Positions 1-7,410 of a stretch of 52,855 nucleotides of DNA are shown one piece after another. How positions within the stretch are numbered: the stretch's first letter is position 1; the number at the start of each line of letters is the position of its first letter. The notes beneath the pieces are model-generated. The model made no database searches, was not told the DNA's origin, and saw only the letters and a program-made list of their open reading frames with translations. The position numbers were made by a program, and so were the translations under genes. Source of the DNA: Oscillospiraceae bacterium. Its GTDB lineage: Bacteria; Bacillota; Clostridia; Oscillospirales; Oscillospiraceae. The stretch is taken from the NCBI GenBank assembly GCA_021205095.1, contig JAJPYE010000019.1, forward strand, positions 1 through 52,855, read 5' to 3'.

Positions 1-52
1 CTATACAACCGGGCGAACTTTGGCAAATTAGATTCCAGTAGCCGCCTGCAAG

Positions 53-625
53 CTAATCCTTCTTTTCCGTCGGCAGCGGCGGAATATACGTCTGCAATCC
101 TTTCAGAACCAAATTTTGCATCAGTGCGCTGATTTCCTCCGCGCTGATATTTTTTCCCTCTTCATGCCAGTGCTGCAAAAGGCCAAACATGGCAGCGTTT
201 GCAAAGCTTACGAAATAATCAAAATGAGGGGTGTCTTTAGGAATCGGAAGATACGCCTCCACAAGAGGAATCAGCTCCTTCCTTATTTTCTCCAGAAAGC
301 CTGAATCTCCGTTCGGCCCGATCAGAAGATATAACTCCTCGTTCATGACCGCAAATATGCTTTGAAAAAGGGCGCCCGGCGACTGGTTCTCCGGCGGAAG
401 CTGATAAATCGTCTGCTTGATTTTCTCCAGCAGTTCCCCCTCCACATAGGCCAGCAGGTCGTCGGTATCTAAAAAATATTCATAAAAAGTGCTGCGGTTA
501 TAGCCCGCGCGTCTCGTAAGCTCGCTGGCCGCAATTTTTCCGATCGGCTTTTCCCTGACCAGCGACCAGAAGGAATCCACAAATCTCTGCCGCGTTCTTT
601 CTGTAATTTCCGGCTGCTTTTTCAT
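53..625 (-). CDS. TetR/AcrR-family transcriptional regulator (TetR1)
   Basis: A 190-aa DNA-binding regulator with an N-terminal TetR helix-turn-helix, seen in ASELTRRAGYNRSTFYEYF at about residues 33-51, and a helical C-terminal ligand domain with no recognisable ligand signature. I start it at the ATG at 625 because a GGAGGA ribosome site lies just upstream; the frame stays open 20 codons further but without one. It is divergent from the nitroreductase/sirtuin/PARG operon. A palindrome at 708-719 sits in its own promoter and at the predicted start of the operon transcript, so autoregulation and control of the operon are likely (inference). Its opening residues MKKQPE and its recognition helix closely resemble those of the second TetR at 6683-7243, which suggests a duplicated pair. 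Confidence 0.88.
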   Translation of the reverse strand: MKKQPEITERTRQRFVDSFWSLVREKPIGKIAASELTRRAGYNRSTFYEYFLDTDDLLAYVEGELLEKIKQTIYQLPPENQSPGALFQSIFAVMNEELYLLIGPNGDSGFLEKIRKELIPLVEAYLPIPKDTPHFDYFVSFANAAMFGLLQHWHEEGKNISAEEISALMQNLVLKGLQTYIPPLPTEKKD

Positions 626-672
626 ATGCTTTTCCTCCGCACACGATCCGACAGATTTGAAAAAATTGACGG

Positions 673-701
673 TTGATATTCCCATCTCTCATGAGTATAA
701 T
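673..701 (+). promoter_or_regulatory. Predicted promoter of the sirtuin/PARG operon
   Basis: TTGATA (673-678) and a perfect TATAAT (696-701) are separated by 17 bases. The predicted start is near 708, exactly at the palindromic operator, leaving a leader of about 113 bases before the first gene at 821. Confidence 0.6.
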
Positions 702-702
702 T

Positions 703-732
703 ATTTTACAACGGGTTGTTGGATGATGTCAA
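703..732 (-). promoter_or_regulatory. Predicted promoter of tetR1
   Basis: On the minus strand TTGACA (732-727) and TAAAAT (708-703) are separated by 18 bases. The palindrome at 708-719 lies in the spacer, where a bound repressor would block RNA polymerase. Confidence 0.6.
708..719. promoter_or_regulatory. Candidate TetR1 operator
   Basis: ACAACGGGTTGT is a perfect inverted repeat with 5-base arms and a 2-base centre. It overlaps both divergent promoters. The ACAAC half-site also appears in the operators near the second tetR gene. Confidence 0.55.
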
Positions 733-820
733 GGCAGAATTTTTCCTGCTGATTGTTCCCATCAATCAGGCAAAATTCCCCTTTTCGCAAGCGCTTTTAT
801 AGGTCGGGAGGCATACATAG

Positions 821-1126
821 TTGCTGTTTCGTATTATTAAGGCCTGGTTCAAATGGCGGAAGGATTGGGATTCCCTGTGCAACTGCTGCGGCAAATGCTG
901 CTACTCCCGCTCTGTGAACCCTGACGGTAAGGTAATCATCCATTACAGCAGCCCCTGCGAATATCTGGACACGGAAACCCGCCTATGTACGATTTATGCG
1001 GATCGCTTCCGCTTGTACGACCGCTGCGGGAAGGTAAATTTATTCACTGCGTTATTTAATCCGACCCTGCCGAAGGACTGCCCTTATGTGCAGACCTTTC
1101 GGTTGTGGGAAAAGGAACAGCCGTAA
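821..1126 (+). CDS. CxxCxxCC (YkgJ-type) metal-binding protein
   Basis: A 101-aa protein with the cysteine cluster CNCCGKCC (C-x2-C-x2-CC) at about residues 20-27 and further cysteines at SPCEYLD and RLCTIY. This is the pattern of the YkgJ/UPF0153 zinc- or iron-chelating family, whose biochemical role is poorly defined. It starts at TTG 821, with GGGAGG at 806-811 as the ribosome site; no in-frame ATG fits. It is the first gene of the operon that continues to 6678. Metal or Fe-S binding is a family inference. Confidence 0.75.
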   Translation: MLFRIIKAWFKWRKDWDSLCNCCGKCCYSRSVNPDGKVIIHYSSPCEYLDTETRLCTIYADRFRLYDRCGKVNLFTALFNPTLPKDCPYVQTFRLWEKEQP

Positions 1127-1170
1127 AAAACGAATATAATCACTCACATTATGGTAAGGGGGTATTCTTT

Positions 1171-1701
1171 ATGCAGACATTAGAGGCCATTGCAAAAAGA
1201 AAATCAACGAGGGACTTTGACCCGAACAGGGCCGTGCCGGATGAGGTCATCGACACCGTCGTAAAGGCGGGCTGTCAGGCGCCTATCGGTGGGAATCAGC
1301 GGGATTCCCTTCATCTGACGGTTTGCCGCAGCAGGGACATACTGGATGAGATCAACCAGTCCACTGCCGCCGCGATGAATGTTGAGGCGCGGGACTTCTT
1401 CTATGGCGCGCCCGCCGCCATTTTTGTCTCTGCCGCTCCGAAGCAGATGGCGCCCAGCGTGGAATATGCAAACGCTGCCTGCGTCATCGAGAATATGCTG
1501 ATCGCCGCGACGGACGCCGGGGTGGACAACATTTATCTCTGGGGCGCCGTTCAGGCGCTGGCAAAGAATCCTGAACTGTGCGCAAAAATGGGGATACCTG
1601 AGGGCTTCCGACCTGTTTCCGCCGCCGCAATCGGCTACAGCCTGAGCGGAGAGGCGCAGCCACGGGAGCTGTCCGTATCGCTCAACGTCAATTACATCTG
1701 A
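1171..1701 (+). CDS. Nitroreductase-family protein
   Basis: A 176-aa FMN-dependent nitroreductase-fold protein. The N-terminal RKSTRDFDPNR is the usual FMN-phosphate-binding opening of the family, and the C-terminal half has the typical ANAACVIENMLIAA and alpha/beta pattern. It starts at ATG 1171 behind TAAGGGGG (1155-1162). Such enzymes reduce nitro groups, quinones or enones with NAD(P)H and act as dimers; the substrate here cannot be told. It is the second gene of the operon, followed at 88 bases by a flavodoxin, which suggests a shared redox step. Confidence 0.85.
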   Translation: MQTLEAIAKRKSTRDFDPNRAVPDEVIDTVVKAGCQAPIGGNQRDSLHLTVCRSRDILDEINQSTAAAMNVEARDFFYGAPAAIFVSAAPKQMAPSVEYANAACVIENMLIAATDAGVDNIYLWGAVQALAKNPELCAKMGIPEGFRPVSAAAIGYSLSGEAQPRELSVSLNVNYI

Positions 1702-1788
1702 GGAAAACCGGCAGGCAGCATCCGCCGAAGAGGATAAGCGCTCTTCGATGGAGGCTGCCTGTTGACCGATTACGAAGGAGGATTCGGT

Positions 1789-2247
1789 ATGAAAACACTG
1801 ATTGCTTATTATTCCAGAGGCGGCACGACGAGAAAGGCGGCCTATAAGCTGCAAAAGCTGACGGACGGAGACATATTTGAAATTACCGGCGAAAAGAATT
1901 ATGGCGGCTATTTCAAGGCCCTTGGCATCTCCAGAAAGGAGTTTTCCGAAAATGAGCTTCCACAGGTAACGGAAAAAGTGACGGATATGGAGTCCAACGA
2001 CCGTATCCTGCTCGGATTTCCGATTTGGTACAGCAAGTGTCCGCAGTTGGTGATGTCCTTCCTCTCCCAGTATGAGCTGTCCGGGAAGGAGATATATCCC
2101 TTCTGCACCAGCGGCACCAGCGGGCCGGAGCAGGCGGTGGAGCAACTGACAAAGGCCTGCCAGGGAGCGACCGTTCATGCAGGACTCCGCTTAAACAAAT
2201 GGGATGAAGAAAAGGTCAAAGGATGGCTCGAAGGAAGTAAGACATGA
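1789..2247 (+). CDS. Flavodoxin-like protein
   Basis: A 152-aa flavodoxin-fold protein. The P-loop-like YYSRGGTTRKAA near residues 7-18 is the FMN-phosphate site, and GFPIWYSKCPQ at mid-protein is the usual flavodoxin_4 signature. It starts at ATG 1789 behind AAGGAGG (1775-1781). The stop codon overlaps the start of the next gene (ATGA), so it is translationally coupled to the first sirtuin. It probably carries electrons or reduces quinones in the cytoplasm. Being coupled to an NAD-consuming enzyme is unusual. Confidence 0.85.
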   Translation: MKTLIAYYSRGGTTRKAAYKLQKLTDGDIFEITGEKNYGGYFKALGISRKEFSENELPQVTEKVTDMESNDRILLGFPIWYSKCPQLVMSFLSQYELSGKEIYPFCTSGTSGPEQAVEQLTKACQGATVHAGLRLNKWDEEKVKGWLEGSKT

Positions 2248-2969
2248 AAAGCGAATATGCGCGGCTGAAGGAATACATCGACCAAAGCGAAAAAACCGTC
2301 GCCGTCACCGGGGCGGGGATCTCCTATCGCTATGGGATGCGTCGGCTGAAGGAGAGCGTAGGCCGACTGAACGCCGGGCGGATATTTTCCGCCGCCTATG
2401 TCCGCAAACACCCGGAGCAATTCTATGCGGTCATGAAGGACGCCTTCCTGGACGCGACGTTCGTGAAGGGGCCGAGCGCTGTCCACAAACAGCTTGCGGC
2501 ACTGGAACAGCAGGGAAAGCTCTATGGCATAGTAACCCAGAACCTGGACTGTCTGCACACCATCGCCGGGTCTGAAAACGTGGTGGAGTTTCAGGGGAGC
2601 TTTCGGGACAACGTCTGCATTGACTGCGGCGCGCGCTGTTATGACTATCAGATATGGAACCAGGGCCATATGCCCCAGTGCGAAAAATGCGGCGCGCCGC
2701 TGATGCCGACCAGCTTCTGCATGGACTTCGCGGGCCGTGACAGCGTCGCCAGGGAGAATATGCAAAAGGCCATCGATATGATTGCTGAGGCGTCGCTGGT
2801 GATTGTCATCGGTACCACCGGCTTTCGCAGTGAGGAATATTTAAGCCGGATGAAGGCCGGGACAAAGCTTGTACAGGTCAACCCCTCGCCGACCGGCTTC
2901 GACGGCATCGCCGATTTGAATATCCGCGCGGAGGCCGCAGAGGTCTTCGATGCGGTTCTGAACGGATAA
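2244..2969 (+). CDS. Sirtuin-fold protein A, class-M-like (Gln for catalytic His)
   Basis: A 241-aa Sir2-fold protein. It shows the Rossmann motif GAGIS (23-27), TQNLDCLH (98-105) with the conserved Asn100 and Asp102, a Cys4 zinc site (C125, C128, C146, C149) and VIGTTG (188-193). The sirtuin catalytic His, normally in an E-[LF]-H-G-S context, is Gln117 (EFQGS). The usual PDFR segment after GAGIS is missing. A His-to-Gln exchange with Asn kept is the pattern I recall for the macrodomain-linked sirtuins (SirTM) described as protein ADP-ribosyltransferases rather than deacetylases, so I infer transfer of ADP-ribose from NAD. It overlaps the flavodoxin by 4 bases and is followed by a paralogue and an ADP-ribose hydrolase. 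Confidence 0.85.
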   Translation: MKSEYARLKEYIDQSEKTVAVTGAGISYRYGMRRLKESVGRLNAGRIFSAAYVRKHPEQFYAVMKDAFLDATFVKGPSAVHKQLAALEQQGKLYGIVTQNLDCLHTIAGSENVVEFQGSFRDNVCIDCGARCYDYQIWNQGHMPQCEKCGAPLMPTSFCMDFAGRDSVARENMQKAIDMIAEASLVIVIGTTGFRSEEYLSRMKAGTKLVQVNPSPTGFDGIADLNIRAEAAEVFDAVLNG

Positions 2970-3008
2970 GGGAGCGTTCCTATGGGTATTCTGAAAGGAG
3001 ATCAGCGG

Positions 3009-3710
3009 ATGGACAAAATACAGCAGCTATCCGACTATATTGACCAGAGCCATACGATAGTAGCCGTCACCGGGGCGGGGATCTCCGTGGCCGGGGGCGG
3101 CGTCACATACGGGCAGATGATCTTTTCCCGCCGGGGCCTGGGCAGTCGGCGAGGCTCCGACGCCAGCTCCTTCCTGCCCACTTATCTGGAGACGATGTTC
3201 TCCTATCAGCCCAGCTTCGCCCATTATGCCCTCGCAGAGCTGGAGGCGGAGGGAAAGCTCCTCGGTATCATCACCACAAACGTAGACTGTATGCACACGA
3301 TTGCCGGGTCGAAAAATGTGGCGGAGATACAGGGCAGCCTCCAGGTCAACTGCTGCGAAGCCTGCGGGCGGCATCACGACGGCTATGAGATATGGAACCA
3401 GGAGGAGCTGCCCCGGTGTGAGGCCTGCGGCGGGGCGATACTGCCCTGGCCCCTTTACAGCCATATCGGGCTGTGGGACGCAGATGTGGAAAAGGCGCGA
3501 GACTGGATCGCAAGAGCGGATTTGATTCTGGTTATCGGAACCCACGGCAATTTCGGGAACGCATACTGGGATCGCCGGAGGCGGGACGCCGTTATCGTGC
3601 AAATCAATCCGGGGCATACCGGCTTCGACGGGGCAGCGATCCTGAATATCCGGGAGGGATCCGACGATGTATTTCAAAAGCTGATGAAAGTGCGGGGCAA
3701 AAATGGCTGA
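3009..3710 (+). CDS. Sirtuin-fold protein B, class-M-like (Gln for catalytic His)
   Basis: A 233-aa paralogue of the preceding sirtuin. It has GAGIS (22-26) followed by a Gly-rich GGGVTYG segment resembling class M sirtuins, TTNVDCMH (89-96) with Asn91 and Asp93, EIQGS with Gln108 where classical sirtuins have His, a Cys4 zinc site (C116, C119, C137, C140) and VIGTHG. It starts at ATG 3009 behind GAAAGGAG (2993-3000); an earlier ATG at 2982 lacks a ribosome site. Its end overlaps the PARG-like gene by 8 bases, so the two are coupled. The two sirtuins differ strongly in the loop after GAGIS, which suggests different targets or a heteromer (inference). Confidence 0.86.
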   Translation: MDKIQQLSDYIDQSHTIVAVTGAGISVAGGGVTYGQMIFSRRGLGSRRGSDASSFLPTYLETMFSYQPSFAHYALAELEAEGKLLGIITTNVDCMHTIAGSKNVAEIQGSLQVNCCEACGRHHDGYEIWNQEELPRCEACGGAILPWPLYSHIGLWDADVEKARDWIARADLILVIGTHGNFGNAYWDRRRRDAVIVQINPGHTGFDGAAILNIREGSDDVFQKLMKVRGKNG

Positions 3711-4716
3711 ACAGGAAAGGAATACAGACTTATCCGAAGAGGAACGGATGAAGCGGATGGCGGCGCAGATGCGCGCGGCGGAATATCAGGGTCTTTCCAA
3801 GGAGGAGATACAGGAAAGAGAGCGGCAGAAGGAGTTGCACAGAAAGCAAAATATAGCGGAGCTGGAGGACACCCTGACCATTCTGGAAAAAGGCGGCTAT
3901 CAAAAAGATGACCGGGAGGTACGGCTGCATTTTTCCCCGGAGCAGATGCGGGAGGTTCAGGTGTTTTTGCCGGAGGATTTGGCAGCGCTCGTTTCCGCGG
4001 AGAAGGAGGCCTCAGAGGGTCGAGACGGCTGCGCCCTTGACTGCCGGGATATAGATGCCCTGGCTCTGGCCCAGGAGCAGTATGAGGGCCTGCGGGCCGC
4101 CGGAGAAGGGGAGCCGAAGCTCCTGGTGCTGAATCTGGCCAGCGCCACTCAGCCGGGGGGCCACACCCGGAAGGGCGCCAGCGCCCAGGAGGAGGATCTG
4201 TGCCGGAGAACGTCTCTGCTTCTGTCCCTGGAGAGCAAGAACGCCAAACGATATTACGACTATAACAACGCCAAAAAGACCCGCATGGGGTCTGACGGCG
4301 TTATGCTCTCCCCCTATGTGGAGGTGGTGAAGGACACCTCGTCAGAGACGCTGTCCGAGCCGTTTCCCATCGCCGTCATGAGCTGTGCGGCCCCAATGGT
4401 GCGGCTGGGGCTGGAGGGAATGAGCCAGGAGGAATATGAACAGATGCTCTATAAGCGCATCCAGGGGATGCTGCTTGTGGCGGCGTCCCAGGGCTATCGG
4501 CATTTGATTTTAGGAGCCTTTGGCTGCGGCGTTTACGGAAACGACGGGGCAGTGGTATCGGATTTGTTTGCCCGTGGAATCCGGGAGTTTGCCTATGCCG
4601 GAAAGAACAGCGGCCAGCTCTTTGATTCCATCCAGTTTGCCGTCCTCTGCCGTCCGGGAAAAGATTACAACTACAGAGAGTTTTGCAGAAACTTCTCCCG
4701 CGGCAGGATTTCCTGA
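3703..4716 (+). CDS. PARG-like ADP-ribose glycohydrolase, TIGR02452 family
   Basis: A 337-aa macrodomain-type protein. After a charged helical N-terminal segment (about residues 1-60), the bacterial PARG signature appears: NLAS (144-147), QPGGHTRKG (150-158) and AQEEDLCR (161-168), whose paired glutamates are catalytic in the family. The C-terminal part has LILGAFGCGVYGN, another hallmark of TIGR02452/DUF2263. The usual GGG loop reads GGH here. The family removes ADP-ribose from proteins or polymers, so in this operon it should reverse what the two upstream sirtuins attach (inference). Start ATG 3703 lies inside the end of the sirtuin B gene. Confidence 0.85.
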   Translation: MAEQERNTDLSEEERMKRMAAQMRAAEYQGLSKEEIQERERQKELHRKQNIAELEDTLTILEKGGYQKDDREVRLHFSPEQMREVQVFLPEDLAALVSAEKEASEGRDGCALDCRDIDALALAQEQYEGLRAAGEGEPKLLVLNLASATQPGGHTRKGASAQEEDLCRRTSLLLSLESKNAKRYYDYNNAKKTRMGSDGVMLSPYVEVVKDTSSETLSEPFPIAVMSCAAPMVRLGLEGMSQEEYEQMLYKRIQGMLLVAASQGYRHLILGAFGCGVYGNDGAVVSDLFARGIREFAYAGKNSGQLFDSIQFAVLCRPGKDYNYREFCRNFSRGRIS

Positions 4717-4742
4717 CAGCGGCGCAATAGGAGACCAGCAAT

Positions 4743-6212
4743 ATGAGCAATTCCACGATTTATGACCGTTTTGAAGAGGTGGCGGCGCAATCCCCTGAAC
4801 AGCCTGCCATTGTGGAACGGGCGCGGTTTATGACCTACGCCCAGCTTGACCGGCGCATTGACGTGATTGCGGGAAATTTCCCCTCGCAGGAGAATTTTAT
4901 CGGTATCGTGGCAGACCATGGGGCGGATCTTATCGCCTCCATTTTTGCCGTGCTGAAAACCGGCGCGGCCTATGTTCCGGCGGAACCGGATTTCCCGGAG
5001 GAACGCATCCGCTTTATGATGCAGGAAAGCCGCGTAGGCTTTATCATCACCCAGAGAAAATACCAGGAGAAGCTGAAGGGCTTTCAACTTCTGTTTTTAG
5101 AGGATATAAAAGAAATGCCCCAAACACGGCCAGGCAGACGCGCTGCGTCCCCGGAAGCTCTGGCCTATATTCTATACACCTCCGGCTCCACCGGCGTGCC
5201 GAAGGGCGTCTGCGTGACGAACGCCAACGTGTGCCATTATGTCCGGGCGTTTCAGCGTGAGTTTCACCCTGCTGCCGGGGACGTGATGCTGCAATACTCC
5301 GTCTGTTCCTTTGACATTTTTGTGGAGGAGGTTTTCACTATCCTTCTCTCCGGGGCGGCCCTGGCGATTCCAGACGGCGGCGCAAGGGCAGATGTGGTTT
5401 CTCTGATGGACTTTGTGCGGGAAAAGCGCGTGACCATCCTCAGCGGTTTTCCTTATCTTTTGATGGAGATGAACGGGCTTGAGAAAATCCCCTCCAGCCT
5501 GCGGCTGCTGATCAGCGGCGGCGACATTCTCCGGGAGAGCTATGTCAGTCATCTCCTGCCCCAGGTCACGGTTTATAATACCTATGGCCCGTCCGAGACC
5601 ACCGTATGCTGCACCTATTTCCGCTGCAACGGCCAGACGGCGCTGGAGGATGGAACCTATCCCATTGGAAAAGCGGTGCTTGGCTCAGCCGTCAAGCTGC
5701 TGGATGAGAACATGAACCCCGTCCCTGAGGGCGCTGTGGGGGAAATCTGTATATCGGGGGGCGGCATCTCCAATGGGTATCTTGACACAAGCAAAAATCA
5801 AATGTTTGTGACCGGCCCAGACGGCCAGCCTGTCTATCGAAGCGGCGACCTGGGGTATCTTCTGCCGGACGGCAATCTGGCGTTTCTCCACCGCAAGGAC
5901 TCTCAGGTGATGATTCTTGGGAAACGGGTGGAGCCGGAGGAGGTAGAAAACGTCCTCTGCGACTGCGAGGAGGTGCAGACCGCCGTGGTATGTCCGTTTA
6001 CGGATGAGCAGGGTCTCTCCTATCTGACCGCCTATGTTGTCCCGGAGGGGTCGGGATTTGTCCTTTCTGAGGTAAAAAAGAAGCTGTCCCGCTACCTGAC
6101 TTCCTTTATGATGCCGGAGTATTTTGTACTGCTGGATCATATCCCCCTGACGCCCAACGGGAAGCCGGACGTGAAAAGCCTGCCAGTTGTTTTGAAGGAG
6201 GGTGTCTGCTGA
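4743..6212 (+). CDS. Stand-alone amino-acid adenylation enzyme (AMP-binding, DltA/NRPS type)
   Basis: A 489-aa ANL-superfamily enzyme with the NRPS-type core motifs in order: LYTSGSTGVPKG (A3, about 144-155), FDIFVEE (A4, Asp191, which in NRPS domains binds a substrate alpha-amino group), NTYGPSETT (A5, 279-287), YRSGDLG (A7, 365-371) and LTPNGKPDVK (A10, Lys474). It should activate a carboxylate, probably an amino acid, as its adenylate. Length and domain plan match DltA, but no carrier-protein domain or gene is nearby. It starts at ATG 4743 behind AGGAGA (4729-4734), 26 bases after the PARG-like gene. The acceptor and product are unknown. Confidence 0.85.
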   Translation: MSNSTIYDRFEEVAAQSPEQPAIVERARFMTYAQLDRRIDVIAGNFPSQENFIGIVADHGADLIASIFAVLKTGAAYVPAEPDFPEERIRFMMQESRVGFIITQRKYQEKLKGFQLLFLEDIKEMPQTRPGRRAASPEALAYILYTSGSTGVPKGVCVTNANVCHYVRAFQREFHPAAGDVMLQYSVCSFDIFVEEVFTILLSGAALAIPDGGARADVVSLMDFVREKRVTILSGFPYLLMEMNGLEKIPSSLRLLISGGDILRESYVSHLLPQVTVYNTYGPSETTVCCTYFRCNGQTALEDGTYPIGKAVLGSAVKLLDENMNPVPEGAVGEICISGGGISNGYLDTSKNQMFVTGPDGQPVYRSGDLGYLLPDGNLAFLHRKDSQVMILGKRVEPEEVENVLCDCEEVQTAVVCPFTDEQGLSYLTAYVVPEGSGFVLSEVKKKLSRYLTSFMMPEYFVLLDHIPLTPNGKPDVKSLPVVLKEGVC

Positions 6213-6213
6213 G

Positions 6214-6678
6214 TTGGAAATCACAATAAAAAAAGCCAGCGCCTCTGATTTAGAGGCGCTGATGCGTTGGCGGGAAATGGTTTTGCGGGACGTGTTTTCA
6301 ATTCCGGCGGAAGAAAATATAGACGCGCTTCTCACTGCAAACCGAATGTATTACCGCGGCGCACTGGAGAAGGGCGAGCATATCGCCGGTTTCGCTTATA
6401 AAGGAGAACAGGCTGTAGGCTGCGGCGGTATTTGCCTCTATCAGGAGATGCCTTCGCCGGATAATCCAAGCGGCAGGTGCGGGTATCTGATGAATATTTT
6501 CACCGCCCCGGAGGCGCGAAAGCAAGGCGTTGGAAGAACGCTGGTCGAATGGCTGGTGCAGGAGGCAAGGCGCTGGGGCGCGGAAAAAATCTATCTGGAA
6601 ACAACGGAGCAGGCGCGTCCTATGTATCAAGAAATGGGATTTTGCGATATGGAGGGGTATTTAAAGCTCGAACCATGA
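6214..6678 (+). CDS. GNAT-family N-acetyltransferase
   Basis: A 154-aa acetyltransferase of the GNAT fold. The acetyl-CoA site is seen in IFTAPEARKQGVGRTLVEWL, with the Q/R-x-x-G-x-G/A motif, and the C-terminal ARPMYQEMGF is the usual beta5-alpha4 element. I start at TTG 6214 because AAGGAGGG (6195-6202) is spaced for it. A GTG at 6202 is also in frame but lies on the ribosome site itself. It overlaps no gene and is the last member of the operon, ending 4 bases from the convergent tetR2 stop. The target could be the product of the adenylating enzyme, or this could be a resistance or modification enzyme. Confidence 0.82.
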   Translation: MEITIKKASASDLEALMRWREMVLRDVFSIPAEENIDALLTANRMYYRGALEKGEHIAGFAYKGEQAVGCGGICLYQEMPSPDNPSGRCGYLMNIFTAPEARKQGVGRTLVEWLVQEARRWGAEKIYLETTEQARPMYQEMGFCDMEGYLKLEP

Positions 6679-6682
6679 TCCG

Positions 6683-7243
6683 TCAGGCGTTTTCCCTCAT
6701 CTCCGGCCAGTACCAGTTTTCAAACAGGCGCTGTATCATGTCCAGCAAATCCTCGTCGGAAAGGGCGTCCGGGCTTTGGAGGTTGACGGATATGGCATAA
6801 AAGATGCCATAAAAGTATATGTCCCTCACCACCTGCTTTTTCGGGGTGTCATTGCCCAGGCGGTATACGTTGTAGGTCACGTTTTCCCGTATCCTTCTTA
6901 AAAAGTGGGAACGGTTCTGCTCCGACAGCAGGATGGACACCCGTTCCTTCTGCTCGTGAAAGCAGCGAATGACCGTTTCAAAAAACTGCCGCTGCCCGAT
7001 TTGGTCGTCTGTACGCTGGGAATCCAGGGCCGCCCGTGTGCTTTCCAGAAACTGATCCTCCGCATACTCCATCAGAGCAAAAACATCCTGAAAATAACGA
7101 TAAAAGGTGGTGCGGTTGTATCCGGCCAAATCTGTTATTTCCTGAATCGTAATCTTATAAATACTCTTCCTTTTCGCAAGCTGGAAAAAGGCGCTCACAA
7201 AGGCTTCTCTTGTGGCGTCCGTGACCTCCGGCTGCTTTTTCAT
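6683..7243 (-). CDS. TetR/AcrR-family transcriptional regulator (TetR2)
   Basis: A 186-aa regulator with TetR helix-turn-helix QEITDLAGYNRTTFYRYF at about residues 34-51 and a helical C-terminal domain of the TetR_C type. It opens MKKQPEVTDATRE, nearly the same as TetR1 at 53-625. The start at ATG 7243 has GGGAGGGG upstream. It is divergent from the two ABC exporter genes, and three copies of a candidate operator lie in the 250-base gap. It most likely represses itself and the exporter until an effector binds. Confidence 0.88.
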   Translation of the reverse strand: MKKQPEVTDATREAFVSAFFQLAKRKSIYKITIQEITDLAGYNRTTFYRYFQDVFALMEYAEDQFLESTRAALDSQRTDDQIGQRQFFETVIRCFHEQKERVSILLSEQNRSHFLRRIRENVTYNVYRLGNDTPKKQVVRDIYFYGIFYAISVNLQSPDALSDEDLLDMIQRLFENWYWPEMRENA

Positions 7244-7303
7244 GGATGCTCCCCTCCCGGCTAAAATTAGGGATTGATGCTCTCTGCGTCAAGTTTCAGC
7301 AGC

Positions 7304-7332
7304 ATTGTACAACATATGTCGCCGAAAAACAA
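7304..7332 (-). promoter_or_regulatory. Predicted promoter of tetR2
   Basis: On the minus strand TTGTTT (7332-7327) and TACAAT (7309-7304) are 17 bases apart. Operator copy 1 (7309-7322) fills the spacer, the same layout as at tetR1. Confidence 0.55.
7309..7322 (+). promoter_or_regulatory. Candidate TetR2 operator, copy 1
   Basis: ACAACATATGTCGC with the palindromic core ACATATGT. It lies in the spacer of the tetR2 promoter. Confidence 0.5.
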
Positions 7333-7350
7333 GCGTTCAGACGCCATCAT

Positions 7351-7364
7351 GCGACACTTGTTGT
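7351..7364 (-). promoter_or_regulatory. Candidate TetR2 operator, copy 2
   Basis: GCGACACTTGTTGT, which read on the other strand is ACAACAAGTGTCGC, matching copy 1 at 12 of 14 positions. It lies upstream of both divergent promoters. Confidence 0.5.
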
Positions 7365-7374
7365 AAATTGTTGC

Positions 7375-7403
7375 TTGATGAATCCCCCACACCGTGCTAT
7401 CAT
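7375..7403 (+). promoter_or_regulatory. Predicted promoter of the ABC exporter operon
   Basis: TTGATG (7375-7380), a 17-base spacer and an extended -10 TGCTATCAT (7395-7403). The predicted start is near 7410, directly at operator copy 3. Confidence 0.5.
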
Positions 7404-7410
7404 AAATCAT

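Noticed and set aside
783-800. A catabolite-responsive (cre) site at GCAAGCGCTTTTA
   Set aside because: Only the AAGCGCTT centre matches; the outer TG and CA positions fail, and it lies within a leader of redox genes.
2244-3710. Calling the sirtuins protein deacetylases
   Set aside because: The catalytic His is Gln in both, the PDFR segment is missing and an ADP-ribose hydrolase is coupled downstream, which fits ADP-ribosyl transfer better.
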